The position numbers were made by a program, and so were the translations under genes. The notes under the pieces are model-generated. The model made no database searches, was not told where the DNA came from, and saw only the letters and a list, made by a program, of their open reading frames with translations. DNA of 7,928 nt from Chlorobiota bacterium (lineage in GTDB: Bacteria; Bacteroidota; Bacteroidia; Bacteroidales; JAADGE01). Of this stretch, positions 1-5,710 are shown in pieces (the first letter of the stretch is position 1; each line of letters begins with the position of its first letter). Location of the stretch: positions 1 through 7,928 of the forward strand of contig JAADEE010000006.1 in the NCBI GenBank assembly GCA_013153575.1, in the 5' to 3' direction.

Positions 1-74
1 CAGGTGAAATTTATAAAAATCCTGATTTTGATATGAATTTTGATGATGCTTCTTTTGAAAAGTTTTTGAAGTAG
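1..74 (+). CDS. C-terminal end of an unidentified protein (partial)
   Basis: The frame beginning at base 3 is open from the left edge and reads GEIYKNPDFDMNFDDASFEKFLK followed by TAG at 72-74, so only the last 23 residues are visible. The tail is acidic and aromatic-rich and shows no motif I can assign. The other two plus frames stop early (TGA at 5-7 and at 34-36), which supports this reading. The gene converges on the minus-strand lipoprotein gene, with a hairpin between their stop codons. That arrangement is typical of a true gene end, but with so little sequence the identity and even the reality of the gene stay uncertain. Confidence 0.6.
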   Translation, partial: GEIYKNPDFDMNFDDASFEKFLK

Positions 75-84
75 TTTATATTTC

Positions 85-120
85 AAACCCTGTTAGTGGC
101 TTAAAGCCCTAACAGTGTTT
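85..120. terminator. Hairpin between convergent genes, likely bidirectional terminator
   Basis: The left arm 85-101 pairs with the right arm 105-120: four pairs (AAAC/GTTT), one C-T mismatch, seven pairs (CTGTTAG/CTAACAG), a bulged T at 97, then GGCT/AGCC around a TAA loop. That gives about 16 pairs in 36 bases. It lies 10 bases after the plus-strand stop (74) and 8 bases beyond the minus-strand stop (129), where a shared terminator is expected. On the plus strand five T residues (118-122) start in the stem end and run past it; the minus strand has no clear T tract. It could also be a copy of a dispersed palindromic repeat, as it resembles the hairpin at 3144-3178 in size and in its ACCCTG start. 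Confidence 0.6.
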
Positions 121-128
121 TTGGTAAT

Positions 129-1205
129 TTATTTAAAAACACAACCATTAGGACCAATACCAACTTCCAATAAATCATTAAGTTTATTTCCTGCTTTATC
201 ATAAATTGTCATAATTCCTGCACTTGTAAAACCATTATCAAAAAACACATAAACATCACCGTTTTCCTGATTAATTTCTAAACCATAATACGAACCCATT
301 ATAAACCACTCTTTTTCTTGCGGATTATTTATGTTAATTCTGTAAACACCGGTTTGCTCTATGTAGTAAATATAATCTTCATTAAGGTATGATGCAATTC
401 GAGTTGGGTAAAAATCATCACCAACCATTCCTATTGTAACTTCTTCAATTATATCATAAGTATCAGGATTTATACATACTAATTTTGATGGTGTATCTTC
501 ACCGGCATCATATTCTGCCTTACCTTGACAAAGAACCCAAATGTTTCCGTTTTTGTCTGATACTAAATCAGTTGCACCGTCGCCAACAACAATAGTTTTT
601 GTAAGCTCTAATGTTTGAGCATCAATTATGCTAACAGTACTGTCGTGCCCCCAAGCACCATTTGCAACAAAAATTTTATTATTTGCAAGAAGCAAATTTT
701 CAGGCTCTGTACCAACAGTAATTCTTTTAGTTATTTCTTTTTTTGAAACATCAATAATGCAAACTTCACCGGGGTTCTTGCCATTAGTTAAGGCACAAAT
801 ATTTTCCTTAACGGGAATTATATACCTAGGATAAACCACATCAGTAATTGTTGATACATGTTTAAAGTTATTAACATCAACAAGTTCAATTTTTTTAGAA
901 TTATTTACGCTTATAAGTGCAAAATCGCCCGAAATGCACATTGACTGCACAACATCACCTAAAACTGCTTCATTGTTTTGTTTAGAATAAATGTTATTTG
1001 TAAGCTCACCCGTTTCAGTATTGTAAAAACTTATTTCGCCATTATTTGCCATAAAGTTACCTTCGTTTACAACAAAAATTCCTTTTGATAAATCAATATC
1101 TTCTTCTTTAAAAGTATCATCTTTACAAGAAACTAAAAAAGCAAAAATCAAAGTTGCAAGAATTGAAAATTGAAAATTGAAAATTGAAAATTGACTGTTC
1201 TTCAT
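129..1205 (-). CDS. BtuG-like (YncE/DUF5074-type) beta-propeller surface lipoprotein
   Basis: This 358-residue protein begins with a hydrophobic signal segment (about 13-26) and a lipobox LVSC with the lipidated cysteine at residue 27. The next residues are K-D-D, a fit to the lipoprotein export signal that sends Bacteroidota lipoproteins to the outer face of the outer membrane. The rest is a run of beta-propeller-like repeats with the YncE pattern: short strands, then a turn such as VCIIDVSKKEITKRITVG (148-165) and VSIIDAQTLELTKTIVVG (191-208). The C-terminus VGIGPNGCVFK is typical of the DUF5074 surface family. In Bacteroides the member BtuG binds vitamin B12 on the cell surface and hands it to BtuB. 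The gene starts 10 bases after the receptor stop codon and is surely in the same operon. Cobamide as ligand is inference. Codons 3-15 are built from a 7-base tandem repeat (see repeat entry). There is no sensible later ATG before the lipobox, so the start at 1205 is kept. Confidence 0.87.
   Translation of the reverse strand: MKNSQFSIFNFQFSILATLIFAFLVSCKDDTFKEEDIDLSKGIFVVNEGNFMANNGEISFYNTETGELTNNIYSKQNNEAVLGDVVQSMCISGDFALISVNNSKKIELVDVNNFKHVSTITDVVYPRYIIPVKENICALTNGKNPGEVCIIDVSKKEITKRITVGTEPENLLLANNKIFVANGAWGHDSTVSIIDAQTLELTKTIVVGDGATDLVSDKNGNIWVLCQGKAEYDAGEDTPSKLVCINPDTYDIIEEVTIGMVGDDFYPTRIASYLNEDYIYYIEQTGVYRININNPQEKEWFIMGSYYGLEINQENGDVYVFFDNGFTSAGIMTIYDKAGNKLNDLLEVGIGPNGCVFK
1161..1195. repeat. 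Heptanucleotide tandem repeat in the lipoprotein signal-peptide codons
   Basis: Four exact copies of AATTGAA (1161-1167, 1168-1174, 1175-1181, 1182-1188) are followed by a fifth differing only in its last base (1189-1195). On the coding strand the tract starts 10 bases after the first base of the ATG and encodes the periodic peptide QFSIFNFQFSI. Since 7 is not a multiple of 3, gain or loss of one copy would shift the frame before the lipobox, whereas a change of three copies adds or removes seven residues in frame. Such a tract can expand and contract by strand slippage. Confidence 0.9.
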
Positions 1206-1215
1206 ATTTATTAGT

Positions 1216-3135
1216 TTATTTATTTTTTGCTTGAAACTCTAAAATAATCCCCAAATAAAAAGCTCGCCTACTCGAAGGATAAGATTTTATAACTTCATAT
1301 TGCTCATTAAAAATATTTAAAACTTTTGCATTTAACATCAGTCTAAATCTTTCAAATACAACATTATAACTTGCATAAATATTTGACAAGCTATAAGCAG
1401 GCAAACTATAATCCTCATTATTTTCTTGTGTTGTATAACGTTTTCCAATAACTTGTGTTGCCCAACTTAAAGTGAATTTTTTATATGAACTTGCAATAAA
1501 AATCTTTCCTGTATTTTCAGGAACATAAATTAATTTTTGCGAACTTTCAAGCTCATCATTTGAATAAACTTCGGTAAGCAAAGCATTTGTGTAATTATAA
1601 TTTACATAAATTTTATGCTTAAAAAATCCTGTGCTGAAATTTTGTTTAAAGTTTGCTTCAATTCCGTTAATTTTAACTTTTTTATTGTTTTGTGCCGACC
1701 AAACACCATCAACAGGCACCCATTGTATCATGTCGTTAATTGTTGAATGATAAAATGTTACATTAAATATGCTTTTTTTAAGAAGATATTTAAAACTTAA
1801 TTCTGCATTAGTTCCTGTTTCTTCTTTTATGTTGATATTTCCACCGGGTTGCCAATATTTTTCATTAAAAGTTGGTCTTCTAAATTTATTTGAAAAATTT
1901 GCTTTAATTATGAGTTTATTCTGTAAGAAATTTTTACTTGCACCAAAATCAACCAACGGAATATATTTTTTTGTATCTAAAAATTCATTTCTAAAATTTA
2001 ACCTAAAATCATAACCTGACATTTTGTATTTTAATGAAGAAATTAAGGAATAATTTGTTTCAGAAACATCTTCATTTTCATAATTTGAAGTAGTAACTTT
2101 TTGATGATTTACAATTCCTGCAAAATCAAAAATAAACTTGTTATTAAAATAATATCTGTAAGAAATATCTGCAAAATAATTATTTGCACTTATTTCTGAA
2201 TTTATGTAATATTCTGTGTCATAGCTGTTTGTCTTGTCTGTGTAATGCAAGTATTCCGAAAAATATGCACTACTTACAGTAAGCAAATAATTTCTACCAA
2301 GTTTTTTCCAACGTAAATATGTTCTGAAAATACTATCATTTTGCATTTTATTTCCATCGATGTACGAACCTGCAATTTCAGGAATTTCTTTTTCTTTATT
2401 TATGTACCAAATACCACTTTCAATGCTGTTGTTTTTAGGAAGTTTTAAAATAAAACTCTGCATTATATTAAAACTTTTTAGGCTGTTATGTTTTCTTTCT
2501 TCAAGAGGATTGTCAAATTTGTAATTATCGTAAAAAGTGAAATTATTTTTTGCATCAATTTTATTTGCTGAAATTTTGTAACTAACTTTCTTATTTGAAA
2601 AAGATGCACCTGCAAAATATTTGTAAGTCTCAAAACTGCCAATTTCACTTCCTAAACTTATATTTAAACCTTCTTCAGAGTTAAAATAATTGTTAAGTTC
2701 CAAAGCTCCGCCAAAAGTTCCGCTTCCGTATAAGGATGATGATGCTCCCGGAACAACTTTAATTTCATTAAAAAATCCTGTTTGTATTAATGACAAATCT
2801 GCACCACCTGTTGTTGCTGAATTTATGGCAAATCCATTCCAATTTATAGCAGTGTGGTTTGCACTACTACCTCTTAAACTTATGCTCGATAAGTTTCCTA
2901 AACCTCCGTATGATTTTATTTGCGATGATGTTTGTATTGCTAAAACTTCATCAATTGAAGTGTTTTTGTATTGTGTTTGTAAAGTGCTGTCAATCAATTC
3001 TTCATTTGAGTTTTTAAAAGTATTTTGTAATGATGCTGTTTTTATAACTTCATCAATTTGCAAAGTGTCTTGTGCTTTTATTTGCCAAGAAATAAGTGTT
3101 AAGATTATTGATATGAAGTATATTTTTTTTTTCAT
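1216..3135 (-). CDS. TonB-dependent outer membrane receptor, BtuB-like
   Basis: This 639-residue protein is the size of the cobalamin receptor BtuB. A signal peptide (about 1-22, ending IKA/Q) is followed at once by DTLQIDEV, close to the BtuB TonB box DTLVVTA. There is no N-terminal carboxypeptidase-like domain, so it is not a SusC-type receptor. The plug domain (about 45-155) shows SISLRGSSANHTAINWNG (84-101) and VVPGASSSLYGSGTFGGALEL (127-147), both classic for the family. The rest is strand-rich barrel, ending in NIFNEQYEVIKSYPSSRRAFYLGIILEF, the closing-strand pattern of Bacteroidota BtuB-like receptors. The receptor would import a ligand through the outer membrane, energised by TonB-ExbBD encoded elsewhere. 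It lies between a secreted T9SS protein and a BtuG-like lipoprotein, which points to cobamide uptake, but the ligand cannot be read from sequence and iron chelates remain possible. The start codon is followed by ten A residues. A hairpin ends 8 bases upstream. Confidence 0.9.
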   Translation of the reverse strand: MKKKIYFISIILTLISWQIKAQDTLQIDEVIKTASLQNTFKNSNEELIDSTLQTQYKNTSIDEVLAIQTSSQIKSYGGLGNLSSISLRGSSANHTAINWNGFAINSATTGGADLSLIQTGFFNEIKVVPGASSSLYGSGTFGGALELNNYFNSEEGLNISLGSEIGSFETYKYFAGASFSNKKVSYKISANKIDAKNNFTFYDNYKFDNPLEERKHNSLKSFNIMQSFILKLPKNNSIESGIWYINKEKEIPEIAGSYIDGNKMQNDSIFRTYLRWKKLGRNYLLTVSSAYFSEYLHYTDKTNSYDTEYYINSEISANNYFADISYRYYFNNKFIFDFAGIVNHQKVTTSNYENEDVSETNYSLISSLKYKMSGYDFRLNFRNEFLDTKKYIPLVDFGASKNFLQNKLIIKANFSNKFRRPTFNEKYWQPGGNINIKEETGTNAELSFKYLLKKSIFNVTFYHSTINDMIQWVPVDGVWSAQNNKKVKINGIEANFKQNFSTGFFKHKIYVNYNYTNALLTEVYSNDELESSQKLIYVPENTGKIFIASSYKKFTLSWATQVIGKRYTTQENNEDYSLPAYSLSNIYASYNVVFERFRLMLNAKVLNIFNEQYEVIKSYPSSRRAFYLGIILEFQAKNK

Positions 3136-3143
3136 TTTCTTGA

Positions 3144-3178
3144 TATACCCTGTGGGTTTCTAAAACCCGCAGGGTATA
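3144..3178. repeat. 35-base palindrome between T9SS-protein gene and receptor gene
   Basis: Arms 3144-3159 and 3163-3178 are 16 bases each and pair with one mismatch (3153 with 3169) around a CTA loop; the core is TATACCCTG...CAGGGTATA. It begins 2 bases past the stop of the T9SS-protein gene (3181) and ends 8 bases before the receptor ATG (3135), both genes being on the minus strand. The minus-strand transcript has no T tract after the stem, so a strong intrinsic terminator is unlikely. It may stabilise or process the mRNA between the two cistrons, partly attenuate the downstream genes, or be a copy of a dispersed palindromic repeat. Confidence 0.8.
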
Positions 3179-3180
3179 AT

Positions 3181-4170
3181 TTATTTTTTCACAAATTTAT
3201 CAAAATACTTGCCTTTGTTATCTTTAACTTCAACAATATAAATTCCATCTTGTAAATTCTGAATATTTATATTAATGCTTTTGTTTGTTGAAATAACCAA
3301 TTTACCTTCAATAGAATAAATTTTAATTTCATTAATTATATTTTTTGTTTGAAAAGAAATAAAATCTTTAGCAGGATTTGGTTTTATCAATATATTATTT
3401 TCAAATTCAGTATTTAACTGATTATTAATAACTCCCACAGCATCTAAATCAAAACCTCCTGAAATAAATTCAGTAGGATATGGGTCGTTAACTTTATTTT
3501 CCTTACTGTCAAATGTTGCAAATTCGTCATTAATTGTTCCAATAACATCAACAATTTTAACATAGTTAATTTCATTTAAATTTACAGAAGTTCCTTGTAC
3601 TAATTCAGTTAGCTCTTCCAAATCAAATGGAGTTCCGTAGTACATTGTATATTTTCCGGCAAGGTTATGTATGTAACGAGCATTAATATTTTCAAAACCT
3701 CCTATTTGCGTTTCTGTTTGAAGTTCAGAAATTGCAGGAAATCTTACATATTCAATTCCATCTGTGCTAACTTCAACAAATGCAAGTTCTAAAAAAGCAA
3801 GTTCAGAAGTATCATTTTTAAAAAAACCATTTTCAAAAACTGCAAAATCATATCCATTTCCATTAACAATAGGCGAGTTAAAAGTTAAAATTGCAGAACC
3901 ACCATCGCCAAGCGTTACAACATTTGGGTTACCATCGGCTTTGCCTATTGCAAAAGTATCTTTGCCATATTCAACAAATCCGTTTTCAGGAAAAGCAATG
4001 TCTTTGTAAGACCGATTTACTACGGCACCTTTTGCCCAATCAATAAATACTAAACTATCTTTATGTATTGCTGTTGTACCTTCAAAATTTGCAGGAGGTG
4101 CAAATGATTGAGCATTTAAAATAAAAGATGTTATTAAGAAAATAATTAATGTAAAAAGTTTTCTAATCAT
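3181..4170 (-). CDS. Secreted protein with C-terminal type IX (type A) sorting domain
   Basis: I place the start at the ATG 4168-4170, giving 329 residues. The frame extends upstream to a TTG at 4203, but that TTG lies inside the predicted -7 box, so it cannot be in the transcript. A signal peptide follows (MIRKLFTLIIFLITSFILNA, cut near residue 20), then a strand-rich domain of about 230 residues. Its recognisable pieces are VVTLGDGGSAILTFN, DFAVFENGF and a closing SGGFDLDAVGVI, a pattern I associate with Bacteroidota 'cell surface proteins' found near BtuB-like receptors. The last 66 residues, from PNPAKDF through IKIYSIEGKLV and LQDGIYIVEV to the basic end KYFDKFVKK, are a type A T9SS sorting signal. 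The protein is therefore exported to the Sec pathway, moved across the outer membrane and anchored or released outside. As first gene of the cluster it probably helps ligand capture for the receptor. That role is inferred from position only. Confidence 0.85.
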   Translation of the reverse strand: MIRKLFTLIIFLITSFILNAQSFAPPANFEGTTAIHKDSLVFIDWAKGAVVNRSYKDIAFPENGFVEYGKDTFAIGKADGNPNVVTLGDGGSAILTFNSPIVNGNGYDFAVFENGFFKNDTSELAFLELAFVEVSTDGIEYVRFPAISELQTETQIGGFENINARYIHNLAGKYTMYYGTPFDLEELTELVQGTSVNLNEINYVKIVDVIGTINDEFATFDSKENKVNDPYPTEFISGGFDLDAVGVINNQLNTEFENNILIKPNPAKDFISFQTKNIINEIKIYSIEGKLVISTNKSININIQNLQDGIYIVEVKDNKGKYFDKFVKK

Positions 4171-4200
4171 TATAAATATAAGAAGGAATAAGTTTTGTCG

Positions 4201-4208
4201 CAAATATA
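4201..4208 (-). promoter_or_regulatory. Putative -7 box for the minus-strand uptake cluster
   Basis: Read on the minus strand the bases are TATATTTG, an exact match to the Bacteroidota -7 consensus TAnnTTTG. Transcription would begin about 4 bases downstream, near 4197, leaving a leader of roughly 26 bases before the ATG at 4170. A possible -33 TTG lies at 4227-4225 with a 16-base spacer, slightly shorter than usual, so the upstream element is weak. This site excludes the TTG at 4203 as a start and leaves no room for a riboswitch. Confidence 0.5.
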
Positions 4209-4262
4209 TGAATTATATTCATTTCAATTTAGTTAATATAAAATCTATTGCTAAAAAAATAC

Positions 4263-4270
4263 TAACTTTG
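4263..4270 (+). promoter_or_regulatory. Putative -7 box for mqnC
   Basis: TAACTTTG matches the Bacteroidota -7 consensus TAnnTTTG exactly and lies 19 bases before the mqnC ATG at 4290, predicting a leader of about 15 bases. No convincing -33 TTG stands at the usual spacing; the nearest, at 4248-4250, is only 12 bases away. The region 4209-4262 between the two divergent boxes holds nothing else I recognise. Confidence 0.55.
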
Positions 4271-4289
4271 CACACTTAAAATAAAATAA

Positions 4290-5390
4290 ATGAATTTAGA
4301 TACACTATATAAAAAGGCATTAAATCAAGAGTTTCTAACAGTTGAAGAAGGACTTTTTTTATATGAGAATGCACCAACTTCCGATTTAATGTTTATCGGA
4401 AATGAATTAAGAAAACAAAATCAGCCAAAAGAAAAAGAAAATAAGGTTGGTTGGATAATTGACAGAAATGTAAACATAACAAATGTATGTATTGCACAAT
4501 GTGAGTTTTGCAATTTTTATCGTCGCCCCGGTGCACCTGATGTTTACATAACAAGTTTAGAAGAATATGATGAGAAAATAAAAGTTCTTAAAGAACTTGG
4601 TGGAAATCAACTTCTTATGCAAGGAGGTTTGCATCCAAAACTAGGTTTAGATTATTACAAACAATTATTTTCTGATTTAAAGAAAAAACATCCTGACATA
4701 AAACTTCATGCATTAGGACCTGCCGAAGTTCATCATATTGCACGTATTGCAAAAACAACTTATAAAGATGTTTTAGTTCAACTTACAGAAGCAGGACTTG
4801 ACAGCTTACCCGGTGCAGGAGCAGAAATTTTGGTTGATAGAGTTCGTAAAACAGTTTCAAGAGGAAAATGTACAGCACAGCAATGGCTTGATGTTATGCG
4901 AGAAGCTCATAAATTAAATATTGTAACTTCTGCAACAATGATGTTCGGACATATTGAAACAAACAAAGAACGCATTGAACATTTTATAAAATTAAGAGAA
5001 GTTCAAGCAGAAAAACCTAAAAATTCAGAAGGTTTTACAACATTTATTCCATGGCCTTTCCAAGATGAAGGCACAGAACTTAATGAAAAATCAGGAGTAA
5101 AAAATATGACTTCGGGTGATGAATATGTAAGAACTATTGCAATGGCAAGAATTATGATGCCAAATATAAAAAATGTTCAAGCATCGTGGCTTACCGTAGG
5201 TAAAGAAATAGGGCAATTAAGCCTTCATGCAGGAGCAAATGATTTTGGTTCAATAATGATTGAAGAAAATGTTGTTTCAGTGGCAGGAGCCGACCATAGT
5301 TTTAATGCAAAGCAAATTCAAGAAGCAATAAAAGAGGCAGGTTTTATTCCTGCTTTCAGAAATCAGGCTTATGAATATTTGGAAAAATAA
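4290..5390 (+). CDS. mqnC: Cyclic dehypoxanthinyl futalosine synthase (radical SAM)
   Basis: MqnC closes dehypoxanthine futalosine into its cyclic form in the futalosine pathway to menaquinone, in the cytoplasm. The 366 residues match the usual length. The radical SAM cysteines are C67, C71 and C74 in NVCIAQCEFCNFYR (CX3CX2C, binding the 4Fe-4S cluster). Further landmarks are LLMQGGLHP (108-116), LPGAGAEIL (173-181), MFGHIET (218-224), FIPWPFQ (252-258), NVQASWLTVG (295-304) and AGANDFGSIMIEENVVS (314-330). The FIPWPFQ and GANDFGS..EENVVS set favours MqnC over its relatives MqnE (aminofutalosine synthase) and CofH. The gene is first of a plus-strand run, with its own promoter-like box upstream, and no other menaquinone gene is in view, so the pathway appears scattered. 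Its presence implies menaquinone-based respiration without the classical MenFDHCEB route. Confidence 0.92.
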   Translation: MNLDTLYKKALNQEFLTVEEGLFLYENAPTSDLMFIGNELRKQNQPKEKENKVGWIIDRNVNITNVCIAQCEFCNFYRRPGAPDVYITSLEEYDEKIKVLKELGGNQLLMQGGLHPKLGLDYYKQLFSDLKKKHPDIKLHALGPAEVHHIARIAKTTYKDVLVQLTEAGLDSLPGAGAEILVDRVRKTVSRGKCTAQQWLDVMREAHKLNIVTSATMMFGHIETNKERIEHFIKLREVQAEKPKNSEGFTTFIPWPFQDEGTELNEKSGVKNMTSGDEYVRTIAMARIMMPNIKNVQASWLTVGKEIGQLSLHAGANDFGSIMIEENVVSVAGADHSFNAKQIQEAIKEAGFIPAFRNQAYEYLEK

Positions 5391-5405
5391 TTAAAAATAA
5401 ACATT

Positions 5406-5660
5406 ATGAAACATCTAAGCTTCAAATTAAAATATGCCGATAAAAGATGGCAACAATACTTAGAGGAAACTTTTGGAAAAGAAACTTCTGAAAAATTTAG
5501 TGTTGAAGGAAATGCAACTGCAAAAACAAACGAAGCAACTGTTAACCTTATTAATTTTGATGGCAAAAAAGAAATTATAAATACCATAAAGAATGATAAA
5601 AATATAATTTCAGCATATATTATTGAAAATAATACTGTCAAAAAGGTAATTATTGCTTAA
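5406..5660 (+). CDS. Small hypothetical protein, 84 residues
   Basis: I do not recognise this family. The frame begins 15 bases after the mqnC stop and ends 6 bases before the palindrome at 5667. It has no signal peptide, membrane segment or cysteine. It opens with MKHLSFKLKYADKRWQQYLEETFG, which is probably a strand followed by a helix, and ends with a likely strand-helix-strand-turn-strand unit: EATVNLINFDG, KKEIINTIKND, NIISAYIIENNTVKKVIIA. It is rich in lysine and glutamate, suggesting a soluble cytoplasmic protein. Codon and base use match the neighbours, and the plus-strand reading fits the packing between mqnC and dprA. An antisense frame (5369-5641) is judged a shadow because it runs against the local gene direction and overlaps the mqnC end. 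A link to mqnC is suggested only by distance. Confidence 0.7.
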   Translation: MKHLSFKLKYADKRWQQYLEETFGKETSEKFSVEGNATAKTNEATVNLINFDGKKEIINTIKNDKNIISAYIIENNTVKKVIIA

Positions 5661-5666
5661 AAAAAG

Positions 5667-5699
5667 AGATTTGCTAAATCTTTAAGATTTAGCAAATCT
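5667..5699. repeat. 33-base near-perfect palindrome upstream of dprA
   Basis: Arms AGATTTGCTAAATCTT (5667-5682) and AAGATTTAGCAAATCT (5684-5699) are exact inverse complements around a single T. The element begins 6 bases after the stop of the 84-residue gene and ends 11 bases before the dprA ATG. Plus-strand RNA has no T tract after it; an A tract precedes it (5659-5665), which would serve as a T tract only on the minus strand, where no gene ends. A classical terminator for the 84-residue gene is thus doubtful. mRNA stabilisation, a protein-binding site or a dispersed repeat copy are alternatives. Confidence 0.85.
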
Positions 5700-5710
5700 A
5701 ACTTTCAAAA

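Noticed and set aside
2690..3163. A 157-codon plus-strand frame antisense to the receptor plug domain.
   Set aside because: It lies opposite a fully recognisable receptor gene, includes the reverse of the palindrome at 3144-3178, and its translation shows no family motif.
4168..4203. The longer start at TTG 4203 for the T9SS-sorted protein.
   Set aside because: The TTG lies within the predicted -7 box, and the ATG at 4170 gives a normal signal peptide directly.
4290..5390. Assignment of the radical SAM gene as mqnE or cofH.
   Set aside because: FIPWPFQ and the GANDFGS..EENVVS block fit MqnC best, and no coenzyme F420 gene is near.
5369..5641. A 90-codon minus-strand frame rich in hydrophobic residues, resembling a small membrane protein.
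   Set aside because: It overlaps the mqnC end and the 84-residue gene in antisense. Hydrophobic shadows are common opposite lysine- and glutamate-rich genes in AT-rich DNA.
5670..5706. A possible promoter for dprA: TAACTTTC at 5699-5706 with TTTG at 5670-5673.
   Set aside because: The -7 box lacks its final G, the 25-base spacer is too long, and it would leave almost no leader before the ATG at 5711.
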